A DNA stretch of 64,000 bases, taken from contig NZ_FNSI01000001.1 of NCBI RefSeq assembly GCF_900104955.1, positions 1,708,001-1,772,000 of the forward strand. The letters run 5' to 3'. The notes beneath the pieces were generated by a model that saw only the letters and a program-made list of their open reading frames with translations, ran no database searches and had not been told where the DNA came from. The DNA comes from Beijerinckia sp. 28-YEA-48 (GTDB lineage: Bacteria; Pseudomonadota; Alphaproteobacteria; Rhizobiales; Beijerinckiaceae). Numbering within the stretch: the stretch's first letter is position 1; each line of letters starts with the position of its first letter. The position numbers and the translations under genes are program-made. Below are positions 15,356 through 26,496 of this stretch, in pieces.

Positions 15356-16249
15356 GTGTCTCTCCCCCTTCTCAAAGCCAATGCGTCCGCCCCGGCATCG
15401 CCGCGCCCGCCGGCCGCCATCATTCCGCTGAGATCGGGTAAGCCCATGGCGCAAGTGATCCGCAACAAGGCCATCGCAGTCGCTGGCACCGTGGTGCCGC
15501 CGCTGATCGTCGTCGTGCTGCTGCTCCTGGTCTGGGAGCTCGCCTTCAGCCGTCCCGGCGCGGCATTGCCGACACCGCTCCAGGTGTGGCGCGACGCCAA
15601 AGACCTGATCATCGATCCGTTCTTCGTCAATGGCTCGCAGGACATCGGCCTTGGCTGGCGCGTGCTGACGTCGCTGCAGCGCGTCGCCTTCGGCTTCGGT
15701 CTCGCCGCTGTCACCGGTGTTTTCGTTGGCGCGGTCATCGGCCAGTCGGTCTGGGCGATGCGCGGACTCGATCCGGTGTTCCAGGTGCTGCGCACCGTGC
15801 CGCCGCTTGCCTGGCTGCCGATCTCGCTGGCTGCCTTTCGCGACTCCAGTCCATCAGCGATCTTCGTGATCTTCATCACTTCGATCTGGCCGATCATCAT
15901 CAACACCGCCGTCGGCGTGCGCAATATTCCGCAGGACTATCGCAACATCGCCGCCGTGCTGCGCCTCAACTCGCTGGAATTCTTCTGGCGCATCATGTTG
16001 CCCTCGGCCGCGCCCTATATCTTCACCGGCCTGCGCATCGGCATCGGCCTGTCCTGGCTCGCCATTGTCGCGGCTGAAATGTTGACCGGCGGCGTCGGCA
16101 TCGGCTTCTTCATCTGGGACGCGTGGAACTCCTCGCGCCTCTCCGACATCATCGTCGCCCTCGTCTACATCGGCGTCGTCGGCTTCCTGCTCGACCGCGT
16201 GGTCGCCGCTGTTGGCTCCTTCGTGACGCGCGGCGTCGCGGCAACTTGA
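15356..16249 (+). CDS. nrtB: Nitrate ABC transporter permease NrtB
   Basis: 297 residues with about six membrane segments and the NitT/TauT permease pattern: PPLIVVVLLLLVWELAFSRP, then VLRTVPPLAWLPISLAAFRD, FVIFITSIWPIIINTAVGVR, and the EAA loop near SLEFFWRIMLPSAAPYIFTG. Its length and sequence fit NrtB. The GTG at 15356 with GGAG eight bases upstream is chosen; the open frame continues upstream but there reads as an out-of-frame shadow of nrtA. The likely complex is NrtA-NrtB-NrtC in the inner membrane. Confidence 0.9.
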   Translation: MSLPLLKANASAPASPRPPAAIIPLRSGKPMAQVIRNKAIAVAGTVVPPLIVVVLLLLVWELAFSRPGAALPTPLQVWRDAKDLIIDPFFVNGSQDIGLGWRVLTSLQRVAFGFGLAAVTGVFVGAVIGQSVWAMRGLDPVFQVLRTVPPLAWLPISLAAFRDSSPSAIFVIFITSIWPIIINTAVGVRNIPQDYRNIAAVLRLNSLEFFWRIMLPSAAPYIFTGLRIGIGLSWLAIVAAEMLTGGVGIGFFIWDAWNSSRLSDIIVALVYIGVVGFLLDRVVAAVGSFVTRGVAAT

Positions 16250-16259
16250 GGATAATCCC

Positions 16260-17063
16260 ATGTCCAACCATCCCTATCTCAAGTTCGACCAGATCGGCAA
16301 AACCTTCAGCCGTGGTTCGGCCACGACGGAAGTGCTGCGCGACATCAATCTGGTGATCGGCCAGGGCGAATATGTGTCGATCATCGGTCATTCCGGCTGC
16401 GGCAAATCCACTTTGCTCAACATCGTCGCCGGCCTGACGCCGGTGACATCAGGCGCGGTCCTGCTTGAAGATAAGGAGGTCAATTCGCCAGGCCCCGAGC
16501 GCGCGGTGGTCTTCCAGAACCACAGCCTGCTGCCCTGGCTGACGGTCTACGAGAATGTCTCGCTCGCCGTGAACAAAGTGTTCTCAGGCGTCAAAACGCG
16601 CAGCGAGCGGCATGACTGGATCATGCACAATCTGCAGCTCGTCCACATGGTTCACGCCAAGGACAAACGGCCGGCCGAAATCTCCGGCGGCATGAAACAG
16701 CGTGTCGGCATTGCCCGCGCTTTGGCGATGGAACCGAAAATCCTGTTGCTCGACGAGCCCTTCGGCGCGCTCGACGCGTTGACCCGCGCCCATCTGCAGG
16801 ACAGCGTCATGGACATCCACATGAAGCTCGGCAACACGATGATCATGATCACCCATGACGTCGATGAGGCGGTGCTGTTGTCCGACCGGGTGGTGATGAT
16901 GACCAACGGCCCGGCAGCGACCATCGGCGAAGTGCTGGAGGTGAACCTGCCACGTCCGCGTCGGCGGCTCGAGCTGGTCAACAACCGCGCCTATACGGAG
17001 GCCCGCGCCGCCGTCCTCGAATTTCTCTACGCGCGCCACAAGGCGCCGTCGATCGCAGCCTAG
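16260..17063 (+). CDS. nrtC: Nitrate ABC transporter ATP-binding protein
   Basis: 267 residues: Walker A IGHSGCGKSTLL (about 42-53), Q-loop VVFQNHSLLPWL, signature EISGGMKQRVGIARALAM, Walker B ILLLDEPFGALDA and H-loop MITHDVDEAV. This is a complete single ATPase domain of the NitT/TauT class; there is no fused substrate-binding domain, unlike cyanobacterial NrtC, so it corresponds in structure to NrtD. It energises nitrate uptake with NrtA and NrtB, and follows nrtB by 10 bp. Confidence 0.92.
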   Translation: MSNHPYLKFDQIGKTFSRGSATTEVLRDINLVIGQGEYVSIIGHSGCGKSTLLNIVAGLTPVTSGAVLLEDKEVNSPGPERAVVFQNHSLLPWLTVYENVSLAVNKVFSGVKTRSERHDWIMHNLQLVHMVHAKDKRPAEISGGMKQRVGIARALAMEPKILLLDEPFGALDALTRAHLQDSVMDIHMKLGNTMIMITHDVDEAVLLSDRVVMMTNGPAATIGEVLEVNLPRPRRRLELVNNRAYTEARAAVLEFLYARHKAPSIAA

Positions 17064-17075
17064 CGGGGAGAGACC

Positions 17076-18301
17076 ATGGGCCGGGCGGAACATATCATCG
17101 TCGTCGGCAATGGCATGGTCGGCGTGCGCTTCCTCGAACGGCTCGCCGCGCTGGCGCCGGATCGGCACAAGGTCACGGTCATCGGCAGCGAACCTGTCGA
17201 GGGCTACAACCGGGTGTTGCTCTCGGCGCTGCTTGCCGGCGACGTCGGCCAGGCGGACGTGCGCCTGCGCGACCGCGCCTGGTATGCTGCGCAAGACTTT
17301 GCCCTGCGCACCGGCGTCACCGCGACCCGCATCGAGAGTGCCGCGTCGCGCCTGGAGCTGTCGACCGGCGAAAGCCTCGCCTATGACCGGCTGGTGCTGG
17401 CCACCGGCTCCAGCGCCATTCGCCTGCCCCTGCCCGGCTCACATCTCGACGGCGTCGTCACTTTCCGCGATGTCGCCGATCTCGACCGCATCCGCGAGGC
17501 TGCCGCCCCTGGCGCGCCGGTCGCTGTTATCGGCGGCGGCCTGCTCGGCATCGAGGCCGCCTATGGCCTGGCGCGGCTTGGTTGCGACGTCACCCTCGTG
17601 CATGTGATGCCGCGCCTGATGGAACGCCAACTCGATGCCCGCGCGGCGCAGTTCCTGCGCGATGCCCTCGCCCGCAAGCGCATCAAAATTCTTTTGAACG
17701 CCGACACCGCCAGTATTCTCGGCGAAAGCAAGGTGGAAGGGCTCGCCTTCAAGAACGGAACGCAGCTTAAAGCCAGCCTCGTTGTCATGGCGGTCGGCGT
17801 GCGGCCGCAGAGCATTTTAGCGCGCGAGGTGCTCGACACCGGGCGCGGCATCAAGGCCGACGATGGAATGACCACGTCGGTCGCCAACATCCATGCCATC
17901 GGCGAATGCGCCGAACATCGCGGCCAGATCTACGGTCTGGTCGAACCTGGCTACGAGCAGGCCGATGTCCTGGCGCGGCGCATCGCCGGCGAAGCCGACG
18001 CTGCTTATGAAGGCTCGGTGCTCTCGACCAATCTGAAGATCTCCGGCATCGGCGTGTTCTCGGTTGGCGCCTTCGATGGTGGCGACGGCATGGACAGCGT
18101 TACCTTCGAGGACCGGCGCAAATGCCATTATCGGCGGCTGGTCTTTAAGGGCGACCAGCTGGCCGGCGCCATCCTCATCGGCGAGACCGGCGACGCGCTG
18201 TGGTATCGCGACATGATCCGTGACGGCTTGGACATTTCCGCGCTGCGTCCGTCGCTGATCTTCGGCCGCACCCATGCGGAGCGTTCGCTCCGGGAGGCAG
18301 C

Positions 18302-18305
<4 letters not shown>
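17076..18305 (+). CDS. NirB-N-terminal-like FAD/NAD(P)H oxidoreductase of nitrite assimilation
   Basis: 409 residues of the pyridine nucleotide-disulfide reductase fold. The first Rossmann motif is HIIVVGNGMVGVRFLERLAA with VTVIGSEPVEGYNRVLLS, characteristic of NirB/NasB N-terminal domains; the second is VAVIGGGLLGIEAAYGLARL. The FAD-binding end motif is TSVANIHAIGECAEHRGQIY. It lacks the BFD and siroheme domains of NirB, so it is a separate reductase component passing electrons from NAD(P)H to the nitrate or nitrite reductase encoded downstream (inference). It overlaps the nitrite reductase start by 4 bp. Confidence 0.85.
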
Positions 18306-20085
<1,780 letters not shown>

Positions 20086-20089
<4 letters not shown>

Positions 20090-21684
20090 CCATTCACGCC
20101 AACCCTGTGCCGGTTGAAATCCTGCCCGAGAACGCGCCTTTCAGCGCCGAACAGCGGGCGTGGCTGAACGGCTTCTTCGCTGGCATTCTGTCGCCTGGCA
20201 CAGCGGCGACAGGCGCCACCGCGCTCGATGGCAATGAGGTGGCGCGACTGGCCGGCAGCGCCACGGAAGATGACGGCGCCCCTTGGCACGATGCGTCGAT
20301 GGAATTGCCCGACCGGATGAAGCTCGCCGACGGCAAGCCGCTGCCCCGGCGCATGTTTGCCGCCATGGCGCAGCAGGATTGCGGCCAGTGCGGCTATGTC
20401 TGCGAGACCTATTCCGCGGCGCTCGCGGGCGGCCAGGAGAAGCGACTGAACCTGTGTGCGCCCGGCGGCAAGGATACGCTGCGCATGCTGAAGACGCTGG
20501 CTGTGGAGCTGGACAGCGCGCCTGCCCTCGCTGCGGCAGAGCCCGCTGCTCCCGTTGTGGTGGCCGCCGATGCTGGCCCATCGCGCGACAACCCAGCACA
20601 GGTGGGCTTTCTGTCGCGACGCCGCCTCAACAAAGGCGCATCCGAAAAACTCACCTATCACATCGAGTTCGATCTCGCTGGCAGCGGCCTGGCCTATGTG
20701 CCCGGCGATTCATTCGGCATCTATCCGCGTAACGACCCCCGTCTCGCCGATGCCATCGTCGCGCTGCTTGGCGCGCGGCCTGATGGGCTGGTTTCGGGCA
20801 AAAGCCTGCGCGACAAGCTGATCGAGGATTGCGCCCTCGGCCCCGCCCCCGACAGCCTGTTTCAGCTCTTCTCCTACATGTCCGGCGGCGAGACGCGCCG
20901 CAAGGCGCAGGCGCTGGCCGCCGGCGAAGATCCCGATGGCGATCTTGAGCGGCTCGATATTCTCGGCGCCCTGCATAAGTTCTCGGGCCTGCGGCCTGGC
21001 GCCGAGGCTTTCATCGAGGCGCTCGATGCATTGCAGCCGCGGCTTTACTCCATCTCCTCGTCTCCACGCCTCAATCCGGAGTTGTTGACGCTGACCGTCG
21101 ATACGGTGCGCTACAAGATTGGCCAGCGTGAACGGCTCGGCGTCACTTCCACCTATCTGGGCGAACGGGTGGAGGCCGGTGCGCCAATCCGCGCCTTCAT
21201 CCAGAAAGCCCATGGCTTCGCTCTGCCCGCCGATCCGTCGACGCCGATCATCATGGTCGGGCCTGGCACTGGTGTGGCGCCGTTCCGCTCCTTCCTCCAG
21301 GAGCGCGCCGCCCTCAACGCGACGGGGCGCAACTGGTTGTTCTTCGGCCATCAGCACCGCGCCCATGATTTCCTCTATGAAGACGAGTTCGACGCCTTGC
21401 AGGCGAGCGGTAAATTGCAGCGCTTGACGCTGGCCTGGTCTCGCGACGCCGCAGAAAAGATTTACGTGCAAGACCGCATGCGCGAGACCGGCGCCGATCT
21501 GTGGAAATGGTTCGAGGATGGCGCGCATTTCTACATCTGCGGCGATGCCAAGCGCATGGCCAAGGATGTCGAGCGCGCACTGGTCGATATTGCCACCCAG
21601 CATGGTGGCATGACGACGGACGCGGCCGTTGCCTGGGTGGCCGCACTGAAGAAGGCGCAGCGCTTCCAGGCCGATGTGTATTGA
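20086..21684 (+). CDS. CysJ-like FAD/NADPH flavoprotein with N-terminal Fe-S domain
   Basis: 532 residues. Residues 19-36 (FSAEQRAWLNGFFAGILS) match the N-terminal docking-type segment of CysJ. Residues about 97-125 hold an Fe-S motif (CGQCGYVC, then LNLCAPGG: C99, C102, C106, C124). The rest is a CysJ-type FAD domain (RRLNKGASEKLTYHIEFDLA, RLYSISSSPRLNP) and an NADPH domain (IMVGPGTGVAPFRSFLQERA). The flavodoxin/FMN domain of true CysJ is absent. Likely feeds electrons from NADPH to nitrite reductase. The start is the ATG overlapping the nirA stop; the longer frame to 19945 lies wholly inside nirA. Confidence 0.85.
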
Positions 21685-21691
21685 GGCGATG

Positions 21692-24358
21692 ATGGCAGGT
21701 GAAACGATCAAGACCACCTGTCCCTATTGCGGCGTCGGCTGCGGCGTGTTGGCGACGCCGAAAGGCGATGGCGCCGAAATCGCCGGCGATCCGAACCATC
21801 CGGCCAATTTCGGCCGGCTCTGCGTCAAGGGCTCGGCGCTGGGCGAAACCCTCTCGACGGCAAGCCGCCTGCTTTATCCATCGGTGCGCGGCGTGCGCGC
21901 GTCCTGGGATCGCGCCATTGGCGAGGCCGCGCGCGGACTGGAGCAGACCATCGCGCGCCACGGCCCCGATGCGGTCGCCTTCTATCTCTCCGGCCAATTG
22001 CTGACCGAGGACTATTACGTCGCCAACAAGCTGATGAAGGGCTTCATCGGCTCGGCCAATGTCGACACCAATTCGCGCCTGTGCATGGCCTCCTCGGTTG
22101 CGGGCCACAAGCGCGCCTTCGGTTCGGACACAGTGCCCAACGCCTATGTCGATCTGGAGAGCGCCGATCTCCTGGTGCTGGTCGGCTCCAACGCCGCCTG
22201 GTGCCATCCCGTGCTGCACCAGCGCATGCAGATCGCCCGCGAGCGCGGCGCCCGTATCGTCACCATTGACCCACGCCGCACCGCCACCGCCGACGATGGC
22301 GACCTGCATCTGCCGATCGCCCCAGGCATGGACAGCGTTTTGTTCTCGATGCTGCTGGTCGAACTGGCGCGACGCGACAGGCTCGACAGCGCGTTCATCA
22401 GTCAGCACACGTCCGGCTTCGAGGCCGCCTTGCTGCGCGCGCAGGAGATCGCGCCCGATATCGAGACCGCCGCCACGCGTTGCGACATTCCCATGCGTGA
22501 TCTGCGCCTGTTTCTCGACTGGTGGATCGCAACGCCCAAGGTCGTCACCTGCTATTCGCAGGGCGTCAACCAGTCGGCCCAGGGCACCGACAAGGTCAAC
22601 GCCATCCTCAACTGCCACCTCGCCACCGGGCGCATCGGCAAGCCGGGCTCAGGCCCCTTCTCGCTCACCGGCCAGCCCAATGCCATGGGCGGGCGCGAGG
22701 TCGGCGGGCTCGCCAATCAGCTCGCGGCGCATATGGGGTTTTCAGCCCCGGAGGTCGATCGCGTCGGCCGCTTCTGGAACGCGCCCGCCATGGCGACGCA
22801 TGAGGGGCTGAAGGCCGTCGATCTATTCGACGCCATCGACAGCGGCCGCATCAAGGCGCTGTGGATCATGTGCACCAATCCAGCCGTGAGCCTGCCCGAT
22901 GCCGACCGCGTGCGCCGAGCCTTGGCGCGGCTCGACCTTTTGATCGTCTCTGAAGTGAATGCGGCGGTCGACGGCATTCTCGAAAATGCTCACGTGGTCA
23001 TGCCGGCCGCCGCCTGGGGCGAGAAGGACGGTACGGTGACCAATTCGGAACGGCGCATCAGCCGGCAGCGGCCATTCCGCACAGCGCCTGGCGAAGCCAA
23101 GCCCGATTGGTGGATGGTGTGCGAAGTGGCGCGCCGCATGGGTTTTGGCGAGGCCTTCGCCTATACGGGGCCGGATGAGATTTTCGCAGAGCATGCGGCG
23201 CTCTCCGCCTTCGAGAATGAGGGCACCCGCGATTTCGACATCGGCGCTTTCAGAACAATCGATCGCGCCAGTTTCGACGCGATGGCGCCGTTTCAATGGC
23301 CACGTCCTGACATCACGGCGAGCGGCACGGAACGGTTGTTCGCCAATGGCGGCTTTTTCACGCCGGACCGCAAGGCGCGCTTCATCGCCATCGAGCCACC
23401 GGAACTCAAAGCCCGGCGCTCGCGCGACTATCCCCTCCTGCTCAACACCGGCCGCGTGCGCGATCATTGGCACACGATGTCGCGCACCGGCCTAGCGCCG
23501 AAACTGGCGCGCCACATCGCCGAACCCTTCGTCGAAGTGCATCCCGACGATGCACACCGTTTCAACCTGAGCGATGGCGGCTACGCCAGCCTGCGCACGC
23601 CCTATGGCTCGTCGATCCTGAAAGTCACCGTCAACGACGGCCAGAAGCCCGGCATGGCCTTCGCGCCGATCCATTGGAACGACATGACCAGTGGCCGCGC
23701 CCGCGTTGGCGCCTTGGTGCAGGGTTTCGCTGATCCGGTGTCCGGCCAGCCGGAAATGAAGGCAACGCCGCTGGCCTTGGAGCCGGCCGAGATCCACTCC
23801 TTCGCCTTCATCCTCTCGCGCCAGCCGCTGGAACTGCCGGCCTGGCTGGTGCATGCGCATCTGCCGATCGAAGACGGCCATGCAACCCTCATCGCCAATC
23901 CGCGCACGCCCGCGGGCGTGCACGCCTATCTGAGCAACTTCCTGCCCGCCGAGGGAGAATTGCTGGCGCTGGAGGATTCCAAGGCCGGCACCTATCGCAG
24001 CATCATCATGAGCGGCACGCGCATCGAAGCGGTGCTGTTTTGCGCGGCGGAGCGCGAGAGCGCCTTCTTCGATTTCATGTGCCAGCGTTTCGCCGCGCCC
24101 GTGGACGGCGACAGCGAGCGCCTGGCGCTGCTGACCGGCCGCGATTTCGATGCTAGCGCCGACACCAGCCCGATCGTCTGCTCATGCCACGGCGTGCGCG
24201 CTTCGGCCATCGCCGCGACGATCATGGCCGGCGCCGGGAACGTCGACGCAGTGGGCGCGGCCTGCAAGGCGGGCACCAACTGCGGTTCCTGCAAGCCGGA
24301 AATCCGCAAGATGATCGAGAAAGAGCGGATCAGCGAACTAGCCGTGGACGCGGCTTAA
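21692..24358 (+). CDS. nasA: Assimilatory nitrate reductase, molybdopterin subunit with C-terminal BFD domain
   Basis: 888 residues. An N-terminal [4Fe-4S] motif (TCPYCGVGCGV, closed by RLCVKG) precedes the Mo-bisPGD catalytic part (NSRLCMASSVAGHKRAFGSD, GQPNAMGGREVGGLANQLA, and the C-terminal MPT-binding domain TGRVRDHWHTMSRTG). The last 65 residues form a BFD-like [2Fe-2S] domain (CSCHGVRASAIA, then GTNCGSCKPEI) as in NasA proteins of the soluble cytoplasmic type. Reduces nitrate to nitrite. The start at 21692 has GAGG five bases upstream. It is the last gene of the nas operon and convergent with the YeeE/YedE pair. Confidence 0.93.
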   Translation: MAGETIKTTCPYCGVGCGVLATPKGDGAEIAGDPNHPANFGRLCVKGSALGETLSTASRLLYPSVRGVRASWDRAIGEAARGLEQTIARHGPDAVAFYLSGQLLTEDYYVANKLMKGFIGSANVDTNSRLCMASSVAGHKRAFGSDTVPNAYVDLESADLLVLVGSNAAWCHPVLHQRMQIARERGARIVTIDPRRTATADDGDLHLPIAPGMDSVLFSMLLVELARRDRLDSAFISQHTSGFEAALLRAQEIAPDIETAATRCDIPMRDLRLFLDWWIATPKVVTCYSQGVNQSAQGTDKVNAILNCHLATGRIGKPGSGPFSLTGQPNAMGGREVGGLANQLAAHMGFSAPEVDRVGRFWNAPAMATHEGLKAVDLFDAIDSGRIKALWIMCTNPAVSLPDADRVRRALARLDLLIVSEVNAAVDGILENAHVVMPAAAWGEKDGTVTNSERRISRQRPFRTAPGEAKPDWWMVCEVARRMGFGEAFAYTGPDEIFAEHAALSAFENEGTRDFDIGAFRTIDRASFDAMAPFQWPRPDITASGTERLFANGGFFTPDRKARFIAIEPPELKARRSRDYPLLLNTGRVRDHWHTMSRTGLAPKLARHIAEPFVEVHPDDAHRFNLSDGGYASLRTPYGSSILKVTVNDGQKPGMAFAPIHWNDMTSGRARVGALVQGFADPVSGQPEMKATPLALEPAEIHSFAFILSRQPLELPAWLVHAHLPIEDGHATLIANPRTPAGVHAYLSNFLPAEGELLALEDSKAGTYRSIIMSGTRIEAVLFCAAERESAFFDFMCQRFAAPVDGDSERLALLTGRDFDASADTSPIVCSCHGVRASAIAATIMAGAGNVDAVGAACKAGTNCGSCKPEIRKMIEKERISELAVDAA

Positions 24359-24392
24359 GCGAAAACCCGGCGTCTAGCCGCAACAGCCTCCA

Positions 24393-24812
24393 CTACGCGC
24401 GCGTCGGTAGCATGGTGAAGAGCAGCATGCCGACGAGCATGGCGGCAGCGAAGATGGCGATGGGTGCGAGGCCCAGGCTGAGGCCGGCAATGGCTGGCCC
24501 TGGACAGAGACCGACAAGGCCCCAGCCGATGCCAAACAGCGCCGAACCGACGATGAGCCGTGTGGTGACGGGGCGTGTCGGCGGCCAGCCGAACTGTTTA
24601 TCGAAGAAGGGGGTCGCGCGCCGGCGGGCCCAGGCCTGGCCGAGCGCCGCGACGATGACCGCGCCGGCCAGGACGAACGCCAGACTCGGGTTCCAATCCC
24701 CCGTCACATCGAGGAAGCCACGCACCCGCGCTGGATCGAGCATGCCCGACAGCGCCAGGCCGAAGCCAAAGAGAACGCCCGCGACGAGGCCAATGACGAG
24801 GCGCGCCATCAT
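24393..24812 (-). CDS. YeeE/YedE-family (DUF6691-type) membrane half-protein
   Basis: 139 residues with four hydrophobic segments. The pattern LVAGVLFGFGLALSGMLDPA plus LVGLCPGPAI is the C-terminal half of the YeeE/YedE sulfur-transport fold. The conserved Cys (GLCPGPA) corresponds to those that pass thiosulfate in TsuA. Its start overlaps the stop of the other half by 4 bp, so the two form a split transporter, probably for a reduced sulfur species. Whether it serves the neighbouring nitrate genes is not evident; it may be independent. Confidence 0.85.
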   Translation of the reverse strand: MMARLVIGLVAGVLFGFGLALSGMLDPARVRGFLDVTGDWNPSLAFVLAGAVIVAALGQAWARRRATPFFDKQFGWPPTRPVTTRLIVGSALFGIGWGLVGLCPGPAIAGLSLGLAPIAIFAAAMLVGMLLFTMLPTRA

Positions 24813-25231
24813 GACAGCCCCACCACGCGCATGAGGAAGACGGTTGCGACCGCCGCGATCATAAAGGTAATCACCGCCGCGATGGAACGTGGTGACAGGC
24901 GCGCCAGGCCGACGACGCCATGGCCGCTGGTGCAGCCCGAGCCGAGCCGCGTGCCGAAACCGACCAATAGCCCGCCGACGATCAGTAGCGGCAATGAAGC
25001 CGTGACGCTCACCGCCGGCCAGGTGCCCGCCGCCAGCATGTAGACGACAGGCCCCAACAACAAGCCGACGACGAAGCTGACATTGACCAGCACGCGCGCG
25101 TTATCGCGCGCCAGCAGTCCGCCCAAAATACCGCTGACACCGGCGACGCGGCCGTTGCCAATCAGCAGCACCGTAGCCGCCAAGCCGATCAGGCAGCCGC
25201 CTATAAAGGCGGAGAGAAATTGCATGGCCAT
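24809..25231 (-). CDS. YeeE/YedE-family membrane half-protein, N-terminal partner
   Basis: 140 residues, four hydrophobic segments. The family motif GFGTRLGSGCTSGHGVVGLA with the conserved Cys lies near residues 95-115. With the adjacent 24393-24812 product it makes up the full eight-helix core of a YeeE/YedE transporter. The ATG at 25231 (MAMQFLS) is chosen because AGGA lies six bases upstream; the longer frame to 25294 would have an unlike N terminus. Likely substrate thiosulfate or a related sulfur compound (by family). Confidence 0.85.
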   Translation of the reverse strand: MAMQFLSAFIGGCLIGLAATVLLIGNGRVAGVSGILGGLLARDNARVLVNVSFVVGLLLGPVVYMLAAGTWPAVSVTASLPLLIVGGLLVGFGTRLGSGCTSGHGVVGLARLSPRSIAAVITFMIAAVATVFLMRVVGLS

Positions 25232-25453
25232 GATTTTTCCTGTCCCTCTCCGTGTCATCAAGCCACAAAGACGTGCCAAAACAAAGGTCCCCAAACAAGA
25301 TCCTGGGCAAAATTGCGTTTCTATCGAAACCTAATTTGCTCTAGGCTCGAAGGGTTCGATGCTGGCCAGAATGAAGCCAGCGCCAGGGTCTTCGTTTTGA
25401 CGCGTCTTTGCGCGTCTAACGAAGTCAAACTGCAAAACGCTATGGGAGGATAC

Positions 25454-26401
25454 ATGTTTCTACGGTTTGCCATGATCGGCACGCTCGCCTTTGCCGCCGC
25501 CACGGCCCAAGCCGAGCCCTTGCGTGTCGCCGTCTCGCAACGTGGGTTCTGGGATAGTTCGTTCGTCGACATGGCGATCGAACAGGGTTTCTTCAAAAAG
25601 GAGAACCTCGAAATCCAGACCTTCTACACGGAAGGCGGTGCGACGACCCTTGATGCGGTTATGTCCGGCAGCGTTGATATCGCCATGTCGAACGGGCTGC
25701 TGGGGGTGGTCGGCCGCTATGCGAAAGGCGCGCCGCTACGCGTCATCGCAGCCGAATTCACGGGCGGGAGCGACGCCTTCTGGTATGCGCGCGCCGATAG
25801 CGGCATCAAGAGCTTGAAGGACGCAGAGGGCAAAACGGTCGCCTTCTCTTCGAACGGCTCCTCCACCAATCTGATGATCCTCGGCCTGTTGAAGCTGGCT
25901 GGCGTCACCGCCAAACCGACCCCGACGGGCGGCGCGCCGGGAACCTATGTGCAGGTCAACACCAAGCAGATCGACATCGGCTGGTCGGTGCCGCCATTGG
26001 CGTTGCAGGACGTGCTAGACAACAAGCTGGTCATCGTCGCGCGCGGATCCGATCTGCCGGACCTCGCCAACCAGACCGTGCGCGTCAATGTGGCGATGGA
26101 ACCGGTGTTGAAGACCAAGCGCGATGCGATGCAACGGTTCATGAAGGTCTACAACGCGACGATCGCGTGGGCCTACACGGACCCGAAAGGCCTGGAGTAT
26201 TTCGCCAAGGAGAACAAAATCTCCACCGAGGTCGCCAAAAAGGCGCTGGAATTCTATCCGCAGGCGGCCACGCAGACGCAGCAGGTCAAGGGTCTGGACC
26301 AAACCGTGCGTGACGCCATCGCCTTCAAATATCTGGGCCCGTCAGCGACGACAAAGGACTTGGCCGGACTGATCGACATCGTCGAGCCGGGACCAAAGTA
26401 A
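25454..26401 (+). CDS. Orphan NitT/TauT-type ABC substrate-binding protein
   Basis: 315 residues with a Sec signal peptide (MFLRFAMIGTLAFAAATAQA). The mature part starts EPLRVAVSQRGFWDSSFVDM and has the SsuA/TauA-type pattern: FFKKENLEIQTFYTEGGATT, SVDIAMSNGLLGVVGRYAKG and IKSLKDAEGKTVAFSSNGSS. It binds a small anion, taurine-like or nitrile-like ligand in the periplasm; the ligand cannot be read off. GGGAGGA four bases before the ATG supports the start. No permease or ATPase gene is adjacent, so it either uses a transporter encoded elsewhere or is a remnant. Confidence 0.85.
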   Translation: MFLRFAMIGTLAFAAATAQAEPLRVAVSQRGFWDSSFVDMAIEQGFFKKENLEIQTFYTEGGATTLDAVMSGSVDIAMSNGLLGVVGRYAKGAPLRVIAAEFTGGSDAFWYARADSGIKSLKDAEGKTVAFSSNGSSTNLMILGLLKLAGVTAKPTPTGGAPGTYVQVNTKQIDIGWSVPPLALQDVLDNKLVIVARGSDLPDLANQTVRVNVAMEPVLKTKRDAMQRFMKVYNATIAWAYTDPKGLEYFAKENKISTEVAKKALEFYPQAATQTQQVKGLDQTVRDAIAFKYLGPSATTKDLAGLIDIVEPGPK

Positions 26402-26435
26402 GCAGGCTTATTCAGCGCAGGCTTGGTCAGCGCTT

Positions 26436-26460
26436 GTCGGGGGCCGTCATCGTCCCCGAC
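26436..26460. terminator. Hairpin between convergent genes
   Basis: GTCGGGG (26436-26442) and CCCCGAC (26454-26460) around an 11-base loop, between the substrate-binding protein gene and the convergent esterase gene. No T-run on either side, so terminator function is only probable. Confidence 0.45.
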
Positions 26461-26496
26461 CCTTCCAGCGGCCGCATCTCGGCAGCTTGATCCTGC

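Noticed and set aside
21314-22618. Long minus-strand open frame across the flavoprotein and nasA
   Set aside because: It is antisense to two well-supported genes, has low-complexity Arg/Ala/His composition and no family motif; long antisense frames are usual at this GC content.
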